NCBI RefSeq assembly: GCF_025370935.1
Contig: NC_133492.1
Location: 17,956,501-18,020,500 of the forward strand
Length of the DNA stretch: 64,000 nucleotides
Source: Choristoneura fumiferana
Taxonomy: Eukaryota > Arthropoda > Insecta > Lepidoptera > Tortricidae
Direction of reading: 5' to 3'
In this document: positions 10,709 through 22,349 of the stretch, in pieces
Position numbering within the stretch: the stretch's first letter is position 1
How the letters are laid out: each line of letters begins with the position of its first letter
Made by a program: the position numbers and the translations under genes
Notes under the pieces: generated by a model
Database searches by the model: none
Seen by the model: the letters and a program-made list of their open reading frames with translations, nothing else
What the model was told of the DNA's origin: nothing

Positions 10709-10805
10709 GCTCGCTCTTTCATCTTACACTGTTTCCAGTTGGCTAGAGCGAGAGGTCGCATCTTCTGCGCGCCGATAGCCGATCACATTTTCGAATGTCG
10801 AGTAC
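10709..10805 (-). other. 5' leader part of the host exon, with upstream ORFs
   Basis: On the minus strand, ctatttcttaattttcag precedes position 10805: a pyrimidine-rich 3' splice site with AG at 10807-10806, so a further 5' exon lies to the right. The 97-nt leader has two upstream ATGs. One at 10788 is immediately followed by TGA (a minimal start-stop). One at 10761 opens an 18-codon frame whose TGA overlaps the main start as ATGA. Both suggest translational control (inference). Confidence 0.65.
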
Positions 10806-10934
10806 CTGAAAATTAAGAAATAGTATAATTATATAAGTTGCAAAAGGAGTAGTTTTTTATTAGTTGTTTAATTATAATCATCATCGATCAAAAGACGTTT
10901 ATTTCTGGACATCAAGTACCCCGAAAACTCGCAG

Positions 10935-11010
10935 TGTATGTTCTGTTATGTTTCTGCGTGAAGAATAAGCCAGCCAGTAAGATTATTGGCACATGAGGTA
11001 TTCTATGTCA
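10935..11010 (+). repeat. Highly diverged R3 remnant
   Basis: The order ttatgtttctgcgtgaag, aataagccagccagtaag, ttattggcacatgaggtat parallels the R3 repeat (tgtttcggcgtgga, gacagccggtgaaa, ctggcacgtgaggtat) seen at 32815 and 56817. Confidence 0.4.
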
Positions 11011-11014
11011 ACTT

Positions 11015-14000
11015 GTTAAACCTTCTTGTTCATGCTTCTAATAATATGGGCATTTTCGATACTGTGTTTTTTTTCGTTTATCATTTACACTTCATTCTCG
11101 TATATGTACCCATTAGCAATAAATTCGTATTTCACCCAGCAACTTTTTTACATGAAGAAATCATCCGATTCACACTACGGTCAATATACACTGAACAAAA
11201 GAAAAGGATAGCTGAACCTACTTGACGTTTAGCCAAAATTTACTAATTAGGAATCAAAATAATTCTAATATTTCAAAACTGATTTTTTAAGATATCATCT
11301 AATTTTTAGCTACTAGTAGGCCTTAGTTTTGTAGTCATCAAGTTATGTTACAAGCAACAATCTTTTTTCAGTGAGCACGATCTACTGCCCACAAATTCTT
11401 CAGTCTACTGCTCAAAAACACTGACAGGGTCATTGTTGGCACATTTATTAGATTCTGTTACAGTTCCCAGGTTATGTACTAAAAGTACAGGACGTCTTAA
11501 AAAATATCGAAAATGCCATCAAACTACAGCCCATTCATAACAAAATGTGACACGGTTGAGGCGGTTGGAACGTTCGAATGAACAGCAACATTCACACTGC
11601 AACGGAATCGCAGTAACCGAAGCCTCGTTATTAAATACCTCCTATAGGGTCAACGTAAGCGATCAAACCGATTAATTCGATCCTAAACGCATTGACAAGG
11701 TCTAATTGATACTGCTACGTGTGCCTGTCGGTTTGCGATCAGGTAAGCTTTCATCTGGATGAGGGTTAATGATAGCCTCCGATAGCGAAGAGGCTCGGAG
11801 GAGTACATTCAGTTGTTATAAAGGAGATTTAGGTAAACCTTCTTGAGTCTGAAGTCTTCTTGAGTGGTTGGGTAATCCATTATTGTTTTTAAGTTTTGGG
11901 CTACCTAATTCTTTTACTTTAAAATTGTGTGATTATGTTTTATCCCTAGACGTTTTTGCATAATTATTTATAACTTGCGGTTTTATTTCTGTAGAAGAAT
12001 AAAATGATAGGTCACTTTCCTTTCCTGTGATGATTCTGAAAAACCCTTTCTTAGTCTTACTTTAATGATCTTAAAGAAATATTATTATCTTTTACTAGTG
12101 GCCTAGACCTGCCTGTCAGTTTATCATTATCATCATAATCTTTATTATTATCATTATCATCATCATCAACAAGGCCTTTGTACGTTACACTGCATGCAGT
12201 GTGCCCAGGCATACTAATGTAAAACCTAGCCACTGAAGCTATAGCTAAAAACATAACACAAGATTGAGAACTAGCGTCTCTTTAGCTTACCACGGATAAA
12301 GCTTCGGATAAGTCAGTCTGTCCATAAAGGTCAACGCGAAACGTCTAATTGCTGTTAGAAGATTATACTAGTTGAAATCTGCTATGTTTCACAGCTTGGA
12401 CAAAGCAGAACTAGATGGCGACGAATTTCACTACTAAGGATGTTAACTACGTGCACTATTTGCATTTAGAGTGTACGTGCCCTGTTTCAAAATATTCTAG
12501 AAATTTATAACGTTGCAAATCGCATGGCCGTTAGTTAACTGAAGTACAGACTTAATTATTCTTTAAGTGCATTGTGCATTAGAAGCGTTAGAAAACGATG
12601 AATGGAAGTTTCCTAACACCGGCACCCACGTAATGGTTAAAGCATATACCTATGTTTTTAGAACTGTAATTGAAAATGAGTGTTTTTTAGACTCATGTCG
12701 TTTGTTTTGTATAAAGATTTGTTCTAACTATACTATTGCAATTTTTTTATTCCTAAATTGACTTACTTACTACTGACAACAGTCACAATATAAATAATTG
12801 TCAAAACATACTCGTACATAATATGTTTGAGACAATTATTAGGCTTTATCTTAATTTTCTTTTATTATATTTTACTTTAATTTAGCTGATTTTGGTCGTA
12901 CCGAGATTGGTGCCAGCACTCAAAAAATATCAAATAAAGTTAAAAGCCTAATTGAGTTTTATAATATTTGAATTCAAATAAGCGCCTAAAAGTACGGCTC
13001 TTAAGCAGAAAGTCGTATTTACTTTAAGGGTGGTAAAATTCTGGTCGCGGTTCATTTGAAGAGAGTAACCTCGGCACCTCGGCCCCATTATGAGCCAGTA
13101 AACTAACTCACTCAACAAGGAGTCGTAAAACAATGAAGCAACGATTTGTACATTCGAAACAGAACATTACCTGCCCATAACATTATCGGCGCCATAAAGA
13201 TCGTCGTTGCTTCGGATCCGTGTAGCAAATGCGCGCAATTTACTTTATTACAGGCGGCGTATCACCACCAGGACGTGGAGAGCTCTCATTGATTCACGCC
13301 TAACCCTTTTTTGACCGGTCGCGTACCAACAGCGCGGGGGGAAGCAGCTCCGCGTATTGTGGTCTCCGGTATAGGTTTCGTGGTAGATCGTGAGTCTCGT
13401 TCAGCGACAATTTTTTTTTCAAGCCAAATTCGCTGCGCGAGACCTCTATTTGTCAAACATGCCCCCCGGGGCCCGTCAGGGCTTACAGGGTGTCGCCATT
13501 GTGTCGGATGGAGATGAGAGTGCTATGGGATGCGGTGATGTAGCCATGAATTTGGGGGATTATTTTTGTCAGAACATCAATTTAATTCAAGGGATTATAC
13601 AGTAAATTGTGGATGCGGCGTCACGGGGAGTGAATCCAAAATATCGCTCCAGTGCTCTTTCCAAGACAATTAGTTTCAGTTAGCCCGGCTCCGAGTTTTT
13701 ATTGCTCAGTAAACTTCTTTCCACTAATTAGTGAATGTCTGTTCGAACGATTCCTTTATTGTCTTTAGTAAAAGTATTCAAAGCACAGACTTCATAAAAC
13801 ACAATTTTAGTCCTTTGAATCTAAATGTCTGGAAATTAACAAGTACCAGTTAATTTTCTCCGAAATCAATTCAAATCACGCTCAAGCAAGGATAACAATC
13901 TATTAGGAAAATGATTCAGAAATTATGGCATGCAGTTCCCTGTGTGGATAACTTAGAGTTCACGTGTTTGTGGGGGAAAGACAAACGGAACTACACACGC

Positions 14001-14285
14001 TTCATGAATATTAACATGAGAGCTTTACCTTCTAAATGAGAAAACATTTTACTGGCAGCTCGCAGACCTGTTTAAATGCGGTTTTCATTTTAGTGATGGG
14101 CGACTCGAGCCAAGTTGCGGGACAAAACGGGTAGTCGGGGAGACTGGGTTCCCTTTGTTAGACTCGTAAGACCCACCGACCTGAATAAGACACAGTCAAC
14201 TTTTAAGAGCTGATTTGACTAATATTGTTGGTTGGACTCGTCTAGTTATAAAAACATGGATATATTTTGTATGTAAGCATGTTAC
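11015..14285. other. Single-copy-looking sequence, no gene found
   Basis: No exon, RNA gene or clear repeat is supported in this 3.3 kb. An ATC/ATT-rich run lies at 12123-12168. A GC-richer patch at 13255-13560 carries short overlapping frames on the plus strand but no recognised domain or splice pair. Confidence 0.45.
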
Positions 14286-14287
14286 AC

Positions 14288-14512
14288 TGGCGACCATAGG
14301 GCTGGCTCTTTCCTCGGTCAACGTATTGGCATACAACGAGGAAACGCAGCTAGCCTTATAGGCACCCTGCCCAATAGCAGCGACTTGGGTGATATTTGTA
14401 ACTATAGATTTTAGGATTAGAGTAAGTTAGTTTTAGTTCTATTTTCATTTATTTGTGTTGATTAATGCATATTATATTATTTGTTTTTTTATAAATAAAT
14501 AAAATACTCAAG
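14288..14512 (+). mobile_element. Probable LINE C-terminus and A-rich tail
   Basis: The frame FLGQRIGIQRGNAASLIGTL (about 14312-14371) resembles the QR...QRGNAAS.LGT ending common to many insect LINE ORF2 proteins. It is followed by an AT-rich UTR and an ataaataaataaaata tail. The assignment rests on this one motif. Confidence 0.5.
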
Positions 14513-15006
14513 CGTGTTTTAGATAGGATAGTTATTTGCTAACCACAATCATCAACATTAACTGGTAGAAACTCTTATTAGCAGCATTTTGTAGTAAAAT
14601 TTTATTCAGTAAAATTTTATGTCGGATTTGTTTAACTAGACTTGTAAATGTTTTTGATAAATTTTATTAGTAATAGTCAAACGTTTACATACGTTGGTTA
14701 TATTTAAAATGCACCGCGCCCAAGGCTGTTTTGAATCGAAAATCTCGGTGAAAAATCTTTCCAGCGGTATTCAGCCAAACTAACACAAACATTTGCTGAA
14801 ATTTTATGAATTATTTTTTTTGTTTAACTGCTTTTAAATGAAATTTTAGAAACAGAGACAGACATTAAGAGCCTGAATAAGGTACATCAGACTTGATTAT
14901 ATGTATAACAATATGTGGAATAGGATAAACGCACGAGTGCTCGCCTCAGACCCAATAGCTACCATCTTTAATTTTACGTCATTAGCAATAGAGGTGACAG
15001 CAGCTC
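14513..15006. other. No recognised feature
   Basis: AT-rich; nothing supported. Confidence 0.4.
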
Positions 15007-15346
15007 AGGACTACTACGAAATTTGAAACTCTGAAGTTCGTATCGAAAATACTAACTGAGACATGGATGCACAGAAAAACCAGAAAAAGAGACCAGCACT
15101 GGGAATCGAACCCAGGTCCTCAGCAATCCGTGCTGCGTGCTATAACCCCTACACCACACCACTGCTGGACAGGAATATAGACACGAATTTTTCCTATGCA
15201 TACATATCTCAGGTTGCTTATTTCTACTATGCTATTTAAGCAGCAGTACTACTCGTTCAATCCCTCTGATACTTGTACTATTTAATACGAGAGCAAGAGG
15301 GACGGCACGATACGAACTTCGATTTTCGAACTTCGGAGTAGGCCCT
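15007..15346. repeat. FB1 foldback MITE interrupted by a SINE
   Basis: The left end aggactactacgaaatttg and right end (atttaatacgagagcaagag ... cttcggagtaggccct) match the FB1 element at 3938-4065. About 190 bp of SINE separates the two halves. Confidence 0.8.
15054..15246 (-). mobile_element. tRNA-derived SINE (family S1), copy 1
   Basis: On the minus strand, A-box-like TGGTGTAGGGG and B-box GGTTCGATTCC are spaced as in tRNA-derived Pol III promoters, then tggtctctttttctgg and tgcatccatgtctcag. The unit matches 37957-38153 closely and 24448-24655 more loosely. It is not a tRNA gene: no cloverleaf closes and the element body continues on both sides. Confidence 0.85.
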
Positions 15347-15349
15347 CTG

Positions 15350-16320
15350 GGCGTTGTTTATTGAGTGTTAGAGTGTTGATTTGCACGGTTTACCTTACGT
15401 TCTTAGATTATATCAAGATACCACTGCCGGCATATTGGTACACTTCTTACGAATCAAGTGAATTTTATAAAAAAAATGCCTAACTAATTAAGAAGCTAAG
15501 AATTTTTGATTCTTTTTTTGAGAGAGATAATATAAGTTTCACTGCTTTATCATTTAAGTATCCTTATTTAACTAATTCATTTTTAAATTCATATTTTAAT
15601 GTCATTTTGTTCAAATTAAACAACGATCGTATTTCAACACTTATTTCATCTTCATTACATTTGAATAGTATCCTTAATTCCAAATTACTTTTTTGCTAGT
15701 TTGAAATAATAATGAGCATATTCAGTCAGATTCGTTCAACTTTTAACGACGCCATCGTGAATTTTATTTGGTTTGGTTTTAAAAGTATGCGTTTACAGCC
15801 GTGACTTATAGCGCAGCGGAGAGGACATTTTAAAACAAAGCGTCTCGGGGCGAAGTGGAGTAATATTTCGTTCGGAAACGTGCCAAGGCTCGATTATTGC
15901 GCGCCACTCCACCAATCGCCACTTGGCACCAGCCCACCGCTCTTTTTATTGTCATCTGTCTACAATTCCAACTTCGAAAACTAAATAACTCGCTGTTACT
16001 CTCAAAAGACGTAATTAAGTGCCGTACATTTCATCCAAACCCCGTTGTCAGATCTAAGTGCCAACTTTGTTTGATGTTTCGTACAATTTTCTTTAAATAC
16101 AAAACTAGATTACCTACCAAACTTTGATTCTAAATTATGTTTAACGCTACCCTGCTTAAGATTTCTAATACAAAATGTACTTTCAGTCTTCGATGTTTGT
16201 AAATCTTGTTCTAAGTGCCATAAGCCCATTAAAGATGCTCCATTTGTGTTATAATAAGATTATAAACGTACCGTAGACGGTACAAGTTAATAACATCGGA
16301 GCAGTGCACGTTAGCGTTGT
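15350..16320. other. No recognised feature
   Basis: The 15730-15940 part is somewhat GC-richer and single-copy-looking. Nothing else is supported. Confidence 0.4.
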
Positions 16321-16336
16321 CCTTACGTTCATTAGA

Positions 16337-16465
16337 GCATGGAGTGCCTCGAGGCTGCGTAATGGGCCCGCTACTTCTCCTTGTTACGAGTACATCCGAC
16401 GATCCCTTTGTTGTGAGTGTGTCGTGTATACACAATCTACGGTCGCCGACGAGCGGCTCTGAGTC
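16337..16465 (+). mobile_element. Possible LINE RT fragment
   Basis: The frame EHGVPRGCVMGPLLLL resembles RT motif GVPQGxVLGPLLF, after which similarity is lost (an expected Y.ND region reads TSTSDD). Short and decayed; assigned only from this motif. Confidence 0.4.
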
Positions 16466-16469
16466 CCAC

Positions 16470-18415
16470 CTGCAGTGATCGTTAGGACCACACGAATACC
16501 GCATTGTTTGTACAATTAGTTCAACTGAACAGTTTTAAGTACAGTTCCTAACTTACGTAGCGACAAGGTCTGCTTCTGTTTCAGATTTTAAGTTACAATG
16601 TATTGTTAGTTGGACTTTAGCCGGACTAGTGGTTGTATTTGTTTTGTTGACGCTGTATGTTGAATACAAATTATTTTGATGTTATAGCCGCTTAATCGCT
16701 CAGTGATCAATAATCAAAATTTACTCGTCCCTATAAAGCTACCTACTTTAATAAAGTAACCTATTAAGGTGTTCCGGGAATCGTCGAAAGCCCTTAATAT
16801 CCTTCATATTAAACTAAAAACATTCTTCATATTATCTAAGGGTGCCAAGTACTGCTCGAAAGCCCCATAATGTAGGAGCATTAAAGTCTTCAAAGGGTGT
16901 CTACCCTTTCAATATTTCGACAACAAGACAATTTGCATTCGAGAGAACAAAATCATATTCAGCGTTTACAGAATAAATAATTCATGCTTAATATTGCTGC
17001 AGCGAGATTTCCAACGCGGATCTCTAGGCTCGAGATAAAATAAATAATTTTTCAGGCGTGAAGGAAAAGACTGATGTCAATAATTTATTATTTTCGTTTC
17101 CTTTTAAAGCGTTGCCATTAACGTGCCGACGAGTGCTTTCGTCTTGGTCTCAAATTCTCCACTTTTGAGGGGGAATTTCCTGAAAAGGTACTAGGATGTC
17201 AACGTTACCGCGAAATGTCTACATTTTATCTCACTGCTCGCGTGTGCTCTCGCCATTTTTGCGCGTCTGTCGGGAAAATGGGAGCGCGTCAAATTTTGGC
17301 AATTTTGTCTTCGCTATATTTAAAATGTAACAACGTCGTTTTATTTTTAAGATAGTGTTTTAACATGAGACACCTGAATCATGTTCAGCTATAACGAAGT
17401 TTACACCCACAATAATATGTGTAACGAGCAAAACAAGTCATAGTAATTGTAGAAATAGAGAGTCCTAATGAATAGAATTTAGATAAGCTTACAGACATGA
17501 TAATTATACAAAAACATGTAAATCAATTTAATCCAAATAAACACATAACCTAGCTAAAATCCAATTAATACCGTTAAAATTCCGCATTACACCAATTTGC
17601 ATTTAAAACAATGTGTCGTGCTCATAAATCGCTATAATGTGGAACAAACAATAAATTTCGTTGCGTATGCTACAAATATGAGATTGGATTTATCTTTTGG
17701 TATTGAATGGAATGAGAGCCCCCTAATGAGGGTGGGTACAAAAGAGTAGCATCGGAGTTCAGTAAAAGGTCACCAGTGATTCTGTGACGTCATGGCCGTG
17801 CCTTTAAGCGTCGATTACTGCTCGAGCGGCATTGTGCTGGTCCTAAATCGTCCGCGACTGTGCGAGTAGGTAGTGCGTGGAACCATTACCGTCGCCTCTT
17901 TTTGTCCCCATTTCAGCCTCCATGTAAGACAGATCGCAAATGGGTAATAATTGGAGCTTAAACCTTTTTTTTTGTTCGAATTCTAATGCCTGGGGTAATG
18001 GACGTCATTTTAATTGCCTGGCCCGAGTCGAAGGTCCATGTAAAAAGTGGCTGAGTGAATTTGTAATTAAACTTGATTGAGATTTTGTTACTGTCGTAAA
18101 TTGAAAAACGTTTTTAAAATCGAGTACGATTGTCTAACGATAAAACAAAATGATGATGTAAAGATGAAATATGATGAAACAGAAATGATGTTGGAAACAA
18201 AATGACAAAAAAGATGTTATACCTAAATAACAGTACCTATTTGTAATTCTTAGATATTTATGAATATCAAGTGTTAGCGGAGCCTCTACTAAGCAAAATG
18301 TACGAAGTGTGGGGTAATTTTAGATGGTTAGCGACAAAGACAGACATTAACACAATAGCGCATAGGTTTGTTACTGTAATGCTGTATTCTTTTATTGACA
18401 AATAAATAAATTATC
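16470..18415. other. Single-copy-looking sequence
   Basis: No gene found. 16990-17330 and 17700-17960 are GC-richer and lack repeat signatures, so they are candidates for conserved non-coding sequence. The second holds a CRE palindrome. Confidence 0.4.
17785..17792. promoter_or_regulatory. CRE palindrome TGACGTCA
   Basis: A perfect 8-bp CREB/ATF consensus lies within a non-repetitive GC-richer stretch, with an AGGTCA half-site 17 bp upstream at 17768-17773. Such 8-mers arise by chance in 64 kb with appreciable probability, so function is only suggested. Confidence 0.3.
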
Positions 18416-18417
18416 GT

Positions 18418-18475
18418 CATAATCATCATCCCAGCCTATGTCCCCACTGCTGAAACAGGCCTCCACTTTGTGATA
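18418..18475 (-). repeat. RTE-tailed SINE, 3' fragment
   Basis: atcatcatcccagcctatgt, then cccactgctgaaacaggcctcc: the tail end of the SINE seen at 34764-35020. Confidence 0.65.
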
Positions 18476-18479
18476 GCAA

Positions 18480-19135
18480 ATAAATAATATTAAACAAATA
18501 AGTACCAGACCTGAGTTTTGAAATTAAAGACAGAAAGACAGATAACAAAGTGATCTAAAAGGCTTCAGTTTTTTTCGGAGTGAGGTACCTAAAAAGATCC
18601 GTTGTGTTTAAACTAAAGAGTGTATTTATAATGAAACATGTTGAAAAATCCTAAATCATATTCTGGGCCATTCATCTCCCCCTAAATAAACAGCGCCAAC
18701 ATTTATACGGCAAAAAACGAAATTATGAACAACTGATAAAGATCCCGGTTTGCATTTTCCCGTGTTACCGGGTAAGCTAAAAAATAAATTCAGAATCACG
18801 GAGAGCCGAAACCGTTGGAAAGGGCACTAAATTTTATTTAACAGCAAGCTTAAAGAAATTCAGAGAGGCGGTGACTTGTTTATCCAAGATAAAAGATGCC
18901 GGTGGAAGTCTCGGGAGCCAGCGGAGGCTTTCGGAAAATATTCTTGAGTTATTTTGTAATTGGTGGCAAGATGAGACTGTCCATGATTTTGCATTTTAAT
19001 ACAGCAACTAGTCTGGGAGTCCTGAAGCAAGGAGATTATGCTGTGATAAGTAAATGTAATAAATCTCGAAGCGGAAGTACCTACCTACCGTATATAGATC
19101 TGTTTCGTCTGGTTCCCTGTTCGTCTAAAGAATCG
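18480..19135. other. No recognised feature
   Basis: A 94-residue plus-strand frame at 18896-19180 has an ATG but no recognised domain. Confidence 0.4.
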
Positions 19136-19159
19136 ATTCCATGTCTGTCTGTTTCCCCG

Positions 19160-19715
19160 TTTGTCTGTTTCTATGGCTGAAGCTCGTGTTAAACAATAGT
19201 TATTTGTATCACAAGGGAGCAAAATGTTATATTTACGGCGAGGGCGTACATTGAATCCAGAATGTAGCGAAGGATTCTACAATAGAATCCTGAGCGTAGC
19301 GAGGGATTCTAAAGTAGAATGCTGAGCGTAATGAGGGATTCAAGTGTTAACGCCCAAGATGAAAATAATTTTGCTCCCGAGTGGCTCATACAACTTTTCA
19401 CACCGATCAATAAGAAACGTGAAAAAAAAATCTAAATATAATTAAAAAACAACCAGCATAGAAAATGGCGTGGCTTAACAATTATCAACTTCAAAAAATG
19501 GCATTTGCAATAAAACACTTAGAAAAGCCTTGAACAGAAAAGTTGCACTTTGCTCCCTCTCGTCAGGGAGGAAAAGTTACTTTTCTGAAGGAGAGGTGTG
19601 AAAACAAAATTTCGCACGTGAATTCTGAAAGTCAGAAGTGCGAGCCCGCGTTTGAACTCACGATCGTCTGCTGAAGAGGCTATATGTCAAACTACAAAGC
19701 TACCATTGTCTGCGG
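19160..19715 (-). mobile_element. RTE-tailed SINE (family S3), split by a 405-bp cassette
   Basis: The right part 19608-19715 on the minus strand carries a tRNA-like head: an A-box-like block near 19700, B-box-like GTTCAAACGCG, then cgggctcgcacttctgac. The left part (gctgaagctcgtgttaaa) matches the SINE body agctcgtggtaaat. The cassette at 19197-19601 separates them, flanked by aaacaa on both sides. Confidence 0.65.
19197..19601 (+). mobile_element. Cassette C, copy 1 (405 bp, non-coding)
   Basis: It is nearly identical over its whole length to 31670-32077. It begins tagttatttg and ends gaaggagaggtgtga, with aaacaa at both flanks as a likely target duplication. Inside are three tandem-like units around gaatcctgagcgtagcgagg, each with a small palindrome (ggattctacaatagaatcc), and GGGAGCAAA words at both ends and in the middle. 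No coding frame. Class unknown. Confidence 0.85.
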
Positions 19716-19759
19716 TTCTAATTTATAGCGAGAATAAATCGCGTTATGTGCACTTGCTG

Positions 19760-19876
19760 TACAACCTAAGACACCGCGATAAGACCGCCTATTGTCTACC
19801 TGATTTTTTCTATTTTTGTAATGTCTCTGTACTGCTTTTGGTGATCAATAAAGAATATTTGTATTGTATTGTAACC
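19760..19876 (+). mobile_element. LINE 3' UTR copy (same family as 8981-9475)
   Basis: gcgataagaccgcctattg, then tgtctctgtactgc, tcaataaagaatatttgtat and a tattg tail parallel the 3' UTR of the minus-strand LINE at 8981-9475. Confidence 0.7.
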
Positions 19877-20032
19877 TACTAGCACCTTTAGTATTATCTA
19901 AATGGTCCCAAAGGAGGATCAGCGCAGCGCCGATCGCAAGGCAGTTTGCTAATTCCAGACCATTTTGTGACATGCACAATTTTATTTTATTTTTTTCCGT
20001 GTCGTCCGTCACGAATAAATCTTTTCTTTTTA

Positions 20033-20703
20033 CAAGCTTTTATTTAGTTTCACCTGTCCCGTTGTCTGTCTGTTATCAAATCTTGCAAGTTAAATTTGAC
20101 CAACTTCCAGTAGTCAGATTGACTTGTTTGGAATACTTATGTCAATCGCGTGACAATGCAATAATCTAGTAGTGACATCCTGGTAGTCCAGCCAGGATCG
20201 TCTCCGCAGGACGGAACTCGTCAACGGTTAATAGCATCGACTTGAAATTTGGTACGCAAATGCAGTCAACAAAAAGTACAGTCATCAAAAAAAGCTTGTA
20301 TTAAAAATGATTTTTTTATGGTTAGGTTATTTTTTATCGTTTGCGCTCAGGAATAACGATCATAACGCCCGGCTACACGTAGCGACTGTCTGTCTGTTTG
20401 TCTTTCTGTCTGTCTGTAATCAAATCTTGCAAGTTAAATTTTACCAACCTCCAGTAGTCAAATTGACTTTAAATTGGGAATACTTATGTAAATCGCGTGA
20501 CAATACAATAATCGAGTAGTGACATCCTGGTAGTCCAGCCAAGATCGTCTCCGCAGGACGGAATTCTTCAACGGTTAATAGTATCGACTTGAAATTTGGT
20601 ATGCAAATTTAGTTTGGGTGACAATGCAAATACAGTCAACAAAAAGTACAGTCAGCACAAAAAGCTTGTGTTAAAAATGAAATTTTTATGGTTAGGTTAT
20701 TTC
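20033..20703. repeat. Tandem duplication, period about 344 bp (repeat P3)
   Basis: Blocks recur in order in both units: caaatcttgcaagttaaatt (20077 and 20421), ctggtagtccagcca, ggttaatag.atcgacttga, aaaagcttgt.ttaaaaatga and ttatggttaggttatt. Unit 2 has about 26 extra bases near 20610. A partial third copy is at 36362-36505. Both units contain (TGTC)n runs. Confidence 0.85.
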
Positions 20704-21175
20704 TTTCTAATGTCCGAACCATGACTCCTTTCCAAAGAACCTTACTCTCTCGAGACTTGTTCCAAGCTTTAGTTACAACAACACCATTGTATTAAGTCGT
20801 AAATTAATTTCACGTTCATCCCGCGGCCCGGGCCGCTGCTAAATGAGCACGCCGTTTGCACATATTTCCAGAAAAATCCCATCGGAACCTCCCAAATCCA
20901 AGCGAATCTCTTTAATCCATTCTACAACGACCCTAGTTCATTCACAAACGGAAAGATAAGCTGATGTTCTGGAATCTTGTCCGTCTTTTTAAGTCTGATC
21001 AGTGGAATTCAATTTGGGCTTCTGTCATGTTGCGACGGTTGTTTGGAAAAGCTCTGCTCCCGTTGATTTAAGATAAATGGTCATGCCTACGTTAATACAG
21101 AGCGCACTTTTAGTCTTTGTGTTCTTTGTTAATGGTTCCCTTTATCTTGTATAATATCGATTCTCTGAAATACAC
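20704..21175. other. No recognised feature
   Basis: Nothing beyond a GC-rich spot (ccgcggcccgggccgctg at 20820) is seen. Confidence 0.4.
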
Positions 21176-21179
21176 TTTG

Positions 21180-21930
21180 CATAACAGGTATCTCATATTT
21201 TTTTTAGCCAAATGATACTTTATCATATTCATAACTTTGCATAATTATCATTTCGAATAATAGTAATAACTCAGAATATTAAATAGCAGAACACTCTTAT
21301 CGCCGAATATACTTCTGCAGAATATTAAATAGCAGAACATTAGTATCGCCGATTTTTATATAGCATAATGGCATAGCAAAATACTAGTTTGGTCTATTAT
21401 ATTTTCACGAAATTTCAAATAGCGCTGACTTTAACATGGCGTAATGACATAGTTAAAGGAACTAACAGCTGCCATAAGAATGGGTTAAGGTTAAAGTAAG
21501 GCCAGCAATGTAAGCGTGCTGTAACAGCAGCAGACAAAGCGCCAGAACAGAACAGCAGCTACATAGTAGGTTGGGTTAGGTTAGAACTGCGACCACAACA
21601 GCGCGCGAGCCAAGCGAGCGAAGCGAGCTTGCCGCGGCAGCGGCCGGCGAAGCGCCAGAATCTTACTGCTGCCAAAAAAACGCTTTTTATTATCCTTATG
21701 CAAAGTAATGTTATGAGATATTGTCTTTCTGCGTAGCAACTATTCGAACATTTAAATATTATTCTCATCGATATTATGTGATGTTAATATTCTGCTTTAC
21801 AAAATTATGAGAGATGATGATTCTGCTCAAGGTTGTAATGAGAACCGAAATTATGAGATTCGATTTTATGCAACATATTAGTGGACCGTTATGATTATGT
21901 CTCGTAATGTTAACTGTTTTTAGAATTTCG
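21180..21930. repeat. Degenerate 'word' element with GC-rich core, copy 1
   Basis: AT-rich flanks are built of loosely repeated words: cagaatattaaatagcagaa occurs twice (near 21271 and 21319), ttatcgccgaatat/agtatcgccgattt, agcataatggcatagcaa, ttatgaga. They surround a GC-rich core at 21575-21665 with ggttgggttaggttag, gagccaagcgagcgaagcga and cggccggcgaagcgcc. The plan matches 25026-25686. No TIR or protein found. Confidence 0.6.
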
Positions 21931-21961
21931 TAGCTAAAAAGGGAAAAGTATGTGTTTTTTT

Positions 21962-22066
21962 ATGAACTAATAGAAACGCTTCATTTACCTATCCCTGCAC
22001 AGCACCGTTCTGGTGGAAACAGGTTAGCGGAGCGAGGCGAGGGAAAAAAAGCGTTTCTATTGGTTC
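21962..22066. repeat. Foldback element, ~105 bp
   Basis: The arms atgaactaatagaaacgct and agcgtttctattggttcaa are inverted copies. The loop contains ttagcggagcgaggcgaggg. Confidence 0.7.
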
Positions 22067-22207
22067 AAGAAAAAGAAGTCCTCACAACACATCTTCACAC
22101 ATCTCTGATTAAAACACAGCCTTAGGAATACATACCGTAGCAAATAATGTGTTTTTACGTAATTGTGAAGTGAGAACATCTATTATTAAGGTTAAACATT
22201 TTATTAA

Positions 22208-22348
22208 CCCATATATGCCCAGAACTATTTTTGGTCTCCGATTTCTTCTTTAGAACAGACGTCACAAATTAGCAATTTCTTTTGCAAAATCGCGCGTTAG
22301 CTGATACCTATTTTTCGGGATAAAAACGACCCACTGGGCATATATGGG
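22208..22348. mobile_element. piggyBac-type MITE (141 bp)
   Basis: The left end CCCATATATGCCCAG follows TTAA at 22204-22207. The right end is its exact reverse complement (CTGGGCATATATGGG). The TTAA expected on the right is mutated to TCCA. A TTAA target and CCC start are piggyBac hallmarks. Confidence 0.7.
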
Positions 22349-22349
22349 T

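Noticed and set aside
13311..13605. Overlapping plus-strand frames in a GC-richer patch
   Set aside because: Frames overlap one another, none has a domain, and no acceptor/donor pair brackets them convincingly.
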